Shown piece by piece: positions 1-5,767 of a stretch of DNA of 8,152 nt. The DNA is from an uncultured Mycoplasmatota bacterium (GTDB lineage Bacteria; Bacillota_I; Bacilli_A; RF39; UBA660), in contig URUT01000048.1 in NCBI GenBank assembly GCA_900551105.1, forward strand, positions 1-8,152, read 5' to 3'. The notes under the pieces were generated by a model. That model was not told the DNA's origin and made no database searches. It saw nothing but the letters and a program-made list of their open reading frames with translations. The first letter of the stretch is position 1. Each line of letters starts with the position of its first letter. A program made the position numbers and the translations under genes.

Positions 1-31
1 AGGAAAAAATTCAAAAACCCCCTCTATTTAA

Positions 32-99
32 TGTCTAAAATATTGACAAAGTCCCAATATTGACAAAGTCCCGTGGAAAACTTATCATATATTTAGACA
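32..99. repeat. Short inverted repeat TGTCTAAA / TTTAGACA
   Basis: TGTCTAAA at 32-39 is the exact reverse complement of TTTAGACA at 92-99, and the pair brackets the 17-bp tandem repeat. CAAAGT in each tandem copy (47-52 and 64-69) also has its complement ACTTTG at 99-104. The arms are short in an AT-rich sequence, so chance cannot be excluded. Confidence 0.5.
39..72. repeat. Perfect 17-bp direct repeat, two tandem copies
   Basis: The unit AATATTGACAAAGTCCC occurs at 39-55 and again, directly abutting, at 56-72 with no mismatch. Each copy contains TTGACA, the consensus sigma-A -35 hexamer, but I find no convincing -10 hexamer 16-18 bp downstream of either copy. The duplication could be a slippage product, a tandem operator, or part of a mobile-element end. 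Confidence 0.9.
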
Positions 100-157
100 C
101 TTTGCTGCAGTGGTAAACTTAAAGTAGACAATTATATTGCTTTGTATTCTTGATATG

Positions 158-194
158 AAAAAAATCTCTCGTTATTTTATCTGAGAGATTTCTT
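158..194 (-). terminator. Rho-independent terminator after dtd
   Basis: AAATCTCTC (162-170) pairs perfectly with GAGAGATTT (183-191) across a 12-nt loop. Read on the minus strand, the hairpin is followed by a run of seven T (complement of 158-164). It begins 9 bp past the dtd stop codon and closes the comN-rel-dtd transcription unit. Confidence 0.88.
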
Positions 195-202
195 AATTTT
201 AA

Positions 203-646
203 CTATCTATTTTTACTGTCAATAATAATAGTTACTGGGCCATCGTTAACGATATTTACTGTCATGTCGGCACCAAATACTCCTGGTAGAGTTTTTATTT
301 GTTCGTTTAGTTTACGATTAAATTCTTCGTAAAGTTTGATTGCATCTGGACCTTTCATAGCATTTACATAGCTTGGTCTATTACCTTCTTTAGTTGTTGC
401 TTGTAGAGTGAACTGACTAATTGATAATATTTCACCATTAATATCCACAATACTTTTATTCATTACGCCGTTTTCATCATCAAAGATTCGTAAATTTAGG
501 GTTTTTCTTACAAGATAGTCAATGTCTGTTTCGTTATCTTCAATGTTTATACCTACTAAAATGACGTATCCTTTTTTTATTTCATTTACTATTTTATTAT
601 CAACGCTTACGCTTCCTTCTTTTACTCTTTGTATTACTAATCTCAT
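203..646 (-). CDS. dtd: D-aminoacyl-tRNA deacylase (DTD)
   Basis: This enzyme hydrolyses D-amino acids, and in many bacteria glycine, from mischarged tRNAs in the cytoplasm, recycling the tRNA and protecting translation. The 147-residue length is normal for the DTD family. Both family signatures are present: SQFTL at residues 77-81, and NDGPVT at 134-139, which holds the Gly136-cisPro137 pair that rejects L-aminoacyl substrates. The block GNRPSY (88-93) and the FGADM motif (124-128) are also typical. The ATG overlaps the rel stop codon by one base (TAATG at 648-644), and GGAGGT at 661-656 lies 9 nt upstream, inside the end of rel. This fixes the start and implies translational coupling. The rel-dtd order is widely conserved in Firmicutes. 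No key residue is missing. The identification is essentially certain from the motifs. Confidence 0.97.
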   Translation of the reverse strand: MRLVIQRVKEGSVSVDNKIVNEIKKGYVILVGINIEDNETDIDYLVRKTLNLRIFDDENGVMNKSIVDINGEILSISQFTLQATTKEGNRPSYVNAMKGPDAIKLYEEFNRKLNEQIKTLPGVFGADMTVNIVNDGPVTIIIDSKNR

Positions 647-2769
647 TATTTAGTTACCTCCATTACAAAATTTAGTTTTAGTATTTCGTCTATAAACTGT
701 TCTAGTTTGTCTTTATTAGATACTCTAACGCTTACTTGATAGTCTAGCATTTCTTTGTTTTCATATTCTTTTATACTATTTATTGATACGTTTTTAACAC
801 TGGCTGCTGTTACAATTTCTAAGATGTGATTTTGCATGCTGTTGGTTTTGATTGTTAAATTTGCATTGAATAAAGATTCTTCTTTGTTGTTCCATGCTAC
901 ATCTATCAGTCTTTCAGTTTTATCACTGATGTTTGGACAAGTTTTCTTGTGAACTGATACACCTTCTCCTTTAGTTACAAAGCCAATTATTTCATCTCCA
1001 GGAACGGGATTACAGCAGTGTGCTAGAGATACTAAGATATTACCTTCTCCAGCTACAATGATATCATCTTTGTAATTTGTTTTTTTATTAATTACTTTAC
1101 GGTTTACTCTTTCTAGCATGATATCTTCTATTTGTTTTTTATCTTCATAAATTAAATCAATGATATATGCAGGAGTGTATCTTAAAGAACCTATACTTAA
1201 AAGTAGCTCGTCATAGTCTTTTAGTTTTAAGTCAGTTGTTAGTTTATTAATGTTTTCTTCTTTTAGAACTTCGGAGATACTTAGTTTTTGCTTACGGATT
1301 TCTTTTTCTAGTAAGTCTTTTCCTAGTTCAATATAGTTTTCACGATCTTTTTTAGAAAAATAGGCTTTTATTTTATTTTTGGCCTGGGTTGTTTTAACAA
1401 AGTTTAGCCATTCTTTGTTAGGCTTAGCTGAGTTTAAAGTATTGATTTTGATGATGTCTCCATCTTCTAATTTATAGTTTAGGGGAACTATTTGGTCGTT
1501 TACAATAGCTCCAACAGTTTTATCCCCTACTCCTGAGTGAATGCGGTAGGCAAAGTCAATTGGTGTTGAACCACTTGGTAGCTCCATAACGTCACCTTTT
1601 GGAGTAAATACATAGATTTGGGTGTTAAAGATTTCATCATTAATATTTTTTTGAAAGCCTTCATCATTTTCGTAACTAGCCATTTTGATAGTGTTACGAA
1701 AAATTTCTAGTTTTTGTTCCATTAGGTTTTGAATATTTTTACCATGTTCCTTGTATGACCAGTGAGAAGCGATACCGTGCTCCGCGATTTCGTCCATTTC
1801 AGGGGTTCTTACCTGGATTTCGTAGATGTTGTCATTTGAACCAAAAACTGATGTATGTAATGACTGGTACATATTTTCTTTTGGCATAGCAATGTAGTCT
1901 TTAAATCTTTTAGGAACTGGTCTATATTTAGCATGAATTAAACCGATTGCTAGGTAACAGTCTTCTTCGGTTGGAACGATTAGTCTCATGGCTAGGATGT
2001 CATATATTTCGTTCCATTTATGGCCTGTTGTAAGTTTATGATAAATGCTATAAATGCTTTTAACTCTAGCTTTTATTTCAAAGTTAATTCCATGTTCAGT
2101 TAAGATGTCACTGATGTTTTCTTTCATCTCATTAAGACTTGCATTTAGTTCTTCAGTTGTTCCGTTTAGTTTATCTTCTATTTCTTTATACATGTCAGGT
2201 TTAGTGTATTTTAAGCATAGGTTTTCTAGTTCACTTTTAACTGAGTTAATACCAAGTCTATGAATGATTGGAACGTATACTTCCATAGTGCCAATTGCTT
2301 TTTGTTTTTGCTCTTCTGGTGGCAGAATGTAGGCATTTCTCATGACATCTAGTCTATCAGCTATTTTGATAATTAAGACTCTAGCATCTTCGGCTAGTCC
2401 TACTAAAAGTTTTTTTAGATTGTTGCTTGTAGTTTTATCAAATTCACTGGTTTTTAAGTGAGATATTTTTTCTAGATTTTTAATAATGCTTTCATAGTCT
2501 TCTCCAAAATTTTTAGAAACTATTTCTAGTTGTTTTTCACTAGTCATGCCATGAAGAAGCCCAGCAATAACGGTTGTGCTATCAGCATTTAAGTCTGCTA
2601 GGATGCCTGCTACGTTAGTAAAGTGAATAATAGATTCAGTACTATAAACTTCACTATTAGAGCTAAATTCTTCAGTTACTATTTTATGTGCTAAAGATAT
2701 ATTACTTAATTCTTCAGCTGTAAATTCATTTTGACGACATTTAAGTATTATGTCTTCTATTTTATACAT
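646..2769 (-). CDS. rel: Long RSH (Rel-family) (p)ppGpp synthetase with degenerate hydrolase domain
   Basis: Stringent-response enzyme that transfers pyrophosphate from ATP to GDP/GTP; 707 residues, slightly short for long RSH proteins. Order: HD hydrolase region (about 25-190), synthetase (about 230-340), TGS (385-444), helical part, Cys/His zinc-type region (H584, C585, C586, H607, C611), ACT (635-707). The synthetase looks intact: RVK 235-237, D257, RFKD 288-291, NMYQSLHT 299-306, EIQVRT 317-322. RFKD is the RXKD form found in bifunctional Rel/SpoT, not the EXDD of RelA. The hydrolase half is eroded: the HD-xx-ED motif reads H73-G74 then S77-E78, and ADRLHN reads ADRLDV (137-142). H49, H73 and D138 remain. 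AAAGGAG lies 7 nt before the ATG, 15 bp after the ComN-like gene. The family call is certain. Loss of hydrolysis is inferred from residues only. Confidence 0.97.
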   Translation of the reverse strand: MYKIEDIILKCRQNEFTAEELSNISLAHKIVTEEFSSNSEVYSTESIIHFTNVAGILADLNADSTTVIAGLLHGMTSEKQLEIVSKNFGEDYESIIKNLEKISHLKTSEFDKTTSNNLKKLLVGLAEDARVLIIKIADRLDVMRNAYILPPEEQKQKAIGTMEVYVPIIHRLGINSVKSELENLCLKYTKPDMYKEIEDKLNGTTEELNASLNEMKENISDILTEHGINFEIKARVKSIYSIYHKLTTGHKWNEIYDILAMRLIVPTEEDCYLAIGLIHAKYRPVPKRFKDYIAMPKENMYQSLHTSVFGSNDNIYEIQVRTPEMDEIAEHGIASHWSYKEHGKNIQNLMEQKLEIFRNTIKMASYENDEGFQKNINDEIFNTQIYVFTPKGDVMELPSGSTPIDFAYRIHSGVGDKTVGAIVNDQIVPLNYKLEDGDIIKINTLNSAKPNKEWLNFVKTTQAKNKIKAYFSKKDRENYIELGKDLLEKEIRKQKLSISEVLKEENINKLTTDLKLKDYDELLLSIGSLRYTPAYIIDLIYEDKKQIEDIMLERVNRKVINKKTNYKDDIIVAGEGNILVSLAHCCNPVPGDEIIGFVTKGEGVSVHKKTCPNISDKTERLIDVAWNNKEESLFNANLTIKTNSMQNHILEIVTAASVKNVSINSIKEYENKEMLDYQVSVRVSNKDKLEQFIDEILKLNFVMEVTK

Positions 2770-2784
2770 TTTGATTCTCCTTTG

Positions 2785-3030
2785 TTATTTTGTATTTAAA
2801 TTATGATAATCTATAAGTTCATGGTCGGGAGTTGATAATATATCATTTACCATTTCTCCAAGGGTTAGTTTGCTTTTTTTGTTCCAGTAGTTGTATCTTA
2901 AGTATCCCCATATTTCTTTTTCTGATATGAGTACTTTGGTGTTTCTTAATAAATCGTTTTTCTTGGTTTCCATTGCTGGTAATAAACGATTATATAATTC
3001 ATTTATTGAGTTAAATTTAAATTCATCCAT
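2785..3030 (-). CDS. ComN-like post-transcriptional regulator family protein
   Basis: Small 81-residue soluble protein, strongly charged and without a signal peptide or membrane segment. Residues 12-71 follow the pattern I know for the ComN/YrzD family (post-transcriptional regulator domain): a hydrophobic helix, the EIWGYL block at 38-43 with its conserved Trp, a basic WNKK stretch (49-52), and the MVNDIL block (60-65). B. subtilis ComN is reported to control comE competence mRNA after transcription and to act at the division site and poles. Whether that applies here is unknown. Location supports the call: B. subtilis comN lies in the same neighbourhood as spoVB, relA and dtd, and here it is the first gene of the rel-dtd operon with a flippase diverging from it. 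AAGGAG lies 5 nt after its GGAG core from the ATG. The match is from memory of the family pattern, so it is likely but not certain. Confidence 0.72.
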   Translation of the reverse strand: MDEFKFNSINELYNRLLPAMETKKNDLLRNTKVLISEKEIWGYLRYNYWNKKSKLTLGEMVNDILSTPDHELIDYHNLNTK

Positions 3031-3061
3031 TTTGACTCCTTATATTATATAGTTTTCTTTC

Positions 3062-3097
3062 ATATATTATTATATAACAATTTTTGTTTATTTTAAA
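3062..3097 (-). promoter_or_regulatory. Predicted sigma-A promoter of the comN-rel-dtd operon
   Basis: On the minus strand TATAAT (3074-3069, a perfect -10) is preceded, with a 17-bp spacer, by TTTAAA (3097-3092, four of six matches to TTGACA). Transcription would start near 3062 and give a leader of about 30 nt carrying the AAGGAG ribosome site of the first gene. The 84-bp divergent spacer (3031-3114) must also hold the plus-strand promoter of the flippase gene. I see only an AT-rich TATA cluster for that and no clean -35. In such AT-rich DNA the -10 alone would be weak evidence; the spacing and position make it plausible. Confidence 0.55.
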
Positions 3098-3103
3098 CTG
3101 TGT

Positions 3104-3109
3104 AGGAGG
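3104..3109 (+). promoter_or_regulatory. Strong Shine-Dalgarno that fixes a TTG start
   Basis: AGGAGG at 3104-3109 stands 5 nt before TTG at 3115-3117. No ATG or GTG offers a better start, and the first residues after the TTG align with the amino terminus expected for SpoVB-like flippases, so the TTG is taken as the start. Confidence 0.8.
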
Positions 3110-3114
3110 CTACT

Positions 3115-4398
3115 TTGAATAAATTTATAAAAAGTACTTTAATCCTTTTATTTGGTGGGATTATTACTAAGATATTTAGTTTCATTATTAGAATATATTT
3201 TACGAGGGTTGTTGGCACAGATGGAATTGGAATATATTCTTTAGTTATGCCTAGTTTTAGTTTACTTGTAACAATTACTACACTGGGGTTTCCACTGGCA
3301 ATTTCTAATATAGTTGCTAAGGGCGAAAAACGTGGTAAGACTGTTGTTTTTAGTGCAATACCAATTGCAATGATTTTGAACTTATTTTTAATTTTAATAA
3401 TGGTTTTTACTAGTAAATACATTAGTATTTATTTACTTCATAATGAGAGTACTTATTATCCTTTATTAGCACTTTCATTTGTACTTCCTTTTATTAGTGT
3501 TGCTAGTATTTTAAGAGGTTATTTTTTTGGTAAGCAGCAGATGTTTCCACATGCAATTTCTAATGTAATTGAGCAAATATTTAAGCTTTCTATTGTTTTA
3601 TTAGTTCTTCCGAGAATTATGCATTACGGAGTTGTAGTTACGGTTACTGGTTATATTTTAATTAGTATATTGTCAGAAACGATGTCTATTATTATATTTT
3701 TAATCTTTTTACCTAAGAGATTTAATTTTAGTTCTAAAGATTTAGTTCCTGATTTTGGTACGGTTAAGGATGTTTTAACTATTGGACTACCCTGTACTAG
3801 TTCAAGACTTATTGGTAATATTGGTTATTTTTTTGAGCCAATTATTTTAACTAATATTATGCTTAAAATGGGCTTTTCTTCTTCATACATTACTAATCAG
3901 TATGGTATTTATAATACGTATGTTTTGGGTCTTTTGCTAGTTCCTACTTATTTACAGATGGTGATTGGTACAGCGCTTTTGCCTGAGATGAGTAAGAATT
4001 ATCAAAATAAAGTCAAAGTCTTTAAAATTTTTAAAAAGGTCACATTGTTTTCAGTTCTTTTTGGAATTTGTGCTAATACTTTTTTATATTTTTTTTGCGA
4101 TGAAATTTTATGGATTGTTTTTAGAACTACTGAGGGTGCCAATTATATTAAGTTTATGTGTTTCTTCTTTATTATTTATTATTTTGAAGCACCAATTAAT
4201 AGTACACTGCAAGCACTATCAGAAAATAAGTATATGATGAAAACTACTTTTTGGAGTACCATAGTAAGACTTATTGTTTTGGCTCTTCTTAGTTTCTTAA
4301 AGTTTTCAATGTATGCTTTAATTATTTCGGAGATAGTTAATATAATCTTTGTAGTTATCTTTAATTATAAGAGGCTTTATAGGAAATTAAAAAACTAG
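3115..4398 (+). CDS. SpoVB/MurJ-type polysaccharide (lipid-linked) flippase
   Basis: Integral membrane protein of the MOP exporter superfamily (polysaccharide synthase/SpoVB/MurJ branch), which flips lipid-linked glycan precursors across the cytoplasmic membrane. About 12 hydrophobic segments can be counted, the first at residues 7-27 and the last near 400-417. SpoVB-like blocks include LRGYFFGKQQMFP (133-145), SRLIGNIGYFFEP (230-242), a Tyr-rich stretch with LLVPTY (274-279), and YYFEAP (355-360). At 427 residues it is shorter than the roughly 500 and 14 helices usual for SpoVB or MurJ. The protein stops after the twelfth helix with a basic tail, so the last helix pair is absent. The start is TTG with a strong ribosome site. 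Synteny with ComN, rel and dtd matches the spoVB neighbourhood of B. subtilis. SpoVB-like is the best label, but a role in sporulation, lipid II export or another glycan cannot be told from sequence. Confidence 0.88.
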   Translation: MNKFIKSTLILLFGGIITKIFSFIIRIYFTRVVGTDGIGIYSLVMPSFSLLVTITTLGFPLAISNIVAKGEKRGKTVVFSAIPIAMILNLFLILIMVFTSKYISIYLLHNESTYYPLLALSFVLPFISVASILRGYFFGKQQMFPHAISNVIEQIFKLSIVLLVLPRIMHYGVVVTVTGYILISILSETMSIIIFLIFLPKRFNFSSKDLVPDFGTVKDVLTIGLPCTSSRLIGNIGYFFEPIILTNIMLKMGFSSSYITNQYGIYNTYVLGLLLVPTYLQMVIGTALLPEMSKNYQNKVKVFKIFKKVTLFSVLFGICANTFLYFFCDEILWIVFRTTEGANYIKFMCFFFIIYYFEAPINSTLQALSENKYMMKTTFWSTIVRLIVLALLSFLKFSMYALIISEIVNIIFVVIFNYKRLYRKLKN

Positions 4399-4414
4399 AT
4401 TGTGGTCTAGTTTT
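4391..4414. terminator. Shared bidirectional terminator between flippase gene and tig
   Basis: AAAACTAGA (4391-4399) pairs perfectly with TCTAGTTTT (4406-4414) around a 6-nt loop. It is flanked by T-rich DNA on the plus side and, on the minus strand, ends in a run of six T. It therefore can stop transcription from both sides. The flippase stop (TAG, 4396-4398) lies in the left arm and the tig stop (TAG on the minus strand, 4409-4407) in the right arm. Confidence 0.87.
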
Positions 4415-5651
4415 CTTTGATAATATCTACTGCTTTACGCATTTTTAGGTCAGCTTTAATAATTTCTTCGCCGCCGATCATGTCAATTACTTCATTTTCT
4501 GGAACGTTATAAGCAGTACTGATACGATTTACTTCTTCTTTTACTTCTTCGTCAGTAACTTCAACATTTTCTTTTTTACTAACTTCTTCTAATAAGTATC
4601 TAATTTTAACTCTTGATGTTGCTTCAGGTTCAATTTGTTTTTTTAGATCTTCAATACTTGATTTAGTAAATTGTAAATATTGTTCTAAAGATAGTCCTTG
4701 CATCTTTAAATTATTACGATAATCATCTATCATACGATTTTGTTCGTTTTCAATAATTTCAGGATTAATTTCTACCTCAATGTTTTCTGATGCTTTTCTT
4801 AATAGTTCGTCAATATATTTATTTTCAGCATCTGCTTCTTTATGTTCTAAAAGATGTTTTTTAATTTCTGCTTTTAATTCAGCTTCAGTTTTAACGTTTT
4901 CGTATCCTAAGTCTTTGAAGAAGTCTTCATTCATTTCAGGAAGTACACGTTTCTTTAAGCCAGTTACTTTAACTGTAAATTCAACATCTTTACCTTTTAA
5001 GTTTTCAACATATTCTTCAGGGAATTTTAATTTTAAAACTTTTTCTTCACCAATTTCCATTCCAATTAGACCATCTTCAAAACCTGGAATGAATGTATTT
5101 GATCCGATTTCAAGTGGATAGTTTTCACCAGTACCACCTTCTAGTACTTTGCCATCAACTACACCACTAAAATTAATAACTGCTGTAAATCCTTTTTCTA
5201 CTTTACCAGAGTCTAGCTCAACGATGTCAGCATATTTTTCTTTTAGGTGCATTAATTCATGTTCTACTTCTTCATCTGTTACTTCTACTTTTTCTTTTTT
5301 AACACCTAATTTTTGATATTTGCCAAGTTTTACTTCTGGTCTTTCTATTACTGTAAAAATGAATTCTACAAAGTCAGCATTAATATTTTTAATATCTACT
5401 TTTGGTTCGCATACTGGAACTAGTTTATTGTCATCTAAAATTTTATGATATGCATCATTAATACAGTTGTCTACTGCATCCATAAATAAAGTTTCGATAC
5501 CAAATTTCTTAATATAAATATCTTTAGGGCAATTTCCTTTACGGAAGCCATCTACTTTTAAATCTTTTTTCTTAGTGTTAAAAGCTTTATCTAAAGCATC
5601 ACTCCATGCTTTACCTTCTATTTTAGTTTCAAATTCTTTTACATTTTTCAT
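4407..5651 (-). CDS. tig: Trigger factor, ribosome-bound chaperone/PPIase
   Basis: Trigger factor binds near the ribosome exit tunnel at protein L23 and shields nascent chains; its FKBP-like domain catalyses prolyl isomerisation. Domain order is complete. The ribosome-binding domain (1-110) has the signature GFRKGNCP at 35-42. The FKBP-type PPIase domain (about 152-232) has the FIPGFEDGL block at 187-195. The helical C-terminal substrate cradle follows (about 240-414), rich in charged helices. Length 414 is near the usual 425-435. The amino terminus before GFR is about 8-10 residues shorter than in E. coli, so the first beta strand may be reduced. The start is secure: AAGGAG has its GGAG core 8 nt upstream of the ATG, and an in-frame TAA lies just upstream. 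The gene has its own promoter and terminator, consistent with a monocistronic unit. In many bacteria tig precedes clpP/clpX; that pairing is not seen here. Confidence 0.97.
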   Translation of the reverse strand: MKNVKEFETKIEGKAWSDALDKAFNTKKKDLKVDGFRKGNCPKDIYIKKFGIETLFMDAVDNCINDAYHKILDDNKLVPVCEPKVDIKNINADFVEFIFTVIERPEVKLGKYQKLGVKKEKVEVTDEEVEHELMHLKEKYADIVELDSGKVEKGFTAVINFSGVVDGKVLEGGTGENYPLEIGSNTFIPGFEDGLIGMEIGEEKVLKLKFPEEYVENLKGKDVEFTVKVTGLKKRVLPEMNEDFFKDLGYENVKTEAELKAEIKKHLLEHKEADAENKYIDELLRKASENIEVEINPEIIENEQNRMIDDYRNNLKMQGLSLEQYLQFTKSSIEDLKKQIEPEATSRVKIRYLLEEVSKKENVEVTDEEVKEEVNRISTAYNVPENEVIDMIGGEEIIKADLKMRKAVDIIKEN

Positions 5652-5670
5652 ACTTTTCTCTCCTTAACGT

Positions 5671-5706
5671 CTTATTTATTATACTTTACTATCTATTTTT
5701 ATGCAA
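5671..5706 (-). promoter_or_regulatory. Predicted sigma-A promoter of tig
   Basis: On the minus strand TATAAT (5683-5678), a perfect -10, follows TTGCAT (5706-5701) with an ideal 17-bp spacer. The -35 shares the TTG core with the consensus. Transcription would begin near 5671, about 20 nt before the tig start codon, leaving just enough leader for the AAGGAG ribosome site. It lies downstream of the terminator of the preceding gene, as expected for an independent unit. Confidence 0.72.
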
Positions 5707-5728
5707 GTATTAGCTTGATTTTGTGTGT

Positions 5729-5767
5729 AAAAAAAGTCTAAGAGTTTGATGGTTCTTAGATTTTTTT
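5729..5767 (-). terminator. Rho-independent terminator after the metallopeptidase/VWA gene
   Basis: TCTAAGA (5737-5743) pairs with TCTTAGA (5754-5760) around a 10-nt loop. The stem is bordered by A7-type and T7-type runs (5729-5735 and 5761-5767). On the minus strand the hairpin is followed by seven T. It begins at the stop codon (5768-5766) of the upstream gene and separates that cassette from tig. Confidence 0.85.

Larger units (their letters stand above)
1..157. other. Non-coding left edge, possibly remnant of a mobile-element end
   Basis: I see no supportable open reading frame or RNA gene here. The stretch holds a 17-bp tandem duplication (39-72), an 8-bp inverted repeat (32-39 with 92-99), and a further TAGACA at 125-130 beside AAAGT. 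Runs such as AAAGTAGACA resemble the terminal inverted repeats of IS3-family insertion sequences as I remember them, but no transposase is present and I cannot align it. It lies beyond the terminator of the rel-dtd operon, so it belongs to whatever locus continues to the left. It could equally be an ordinary intergenic spacer with chance short repeats. Confidence 0.3.

Noticed and set aside
2054..2263. Plus-strand open frames antisense to rel (2054-2263), tig (4780-5121) and the VWA gene (5838-6092)
   Set aside because: All lie opposite strongly conserved coding sequence and have Ser/Phe-rich antisense-type composition.
646..2769. Rel as a pseudogene because of its damaged hydrolase region
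   Set aside because: The 707-codon frame is unbroken, the synthetase, TGS, zinc-type and ACT parts are conserved, and the start and stop are tightly coupled to neighbours. This indicates selective loss of one activity.
3093..3422. Minus-strand open frame of 109 codons opposite the flippase gene
   Set aside because: It lies antisense to a well-supported membrane protein and runs into the divergent promoter region. Its hydrophobic composition mirrors the AT-rich opposite strand, and no ribosome site was seen.
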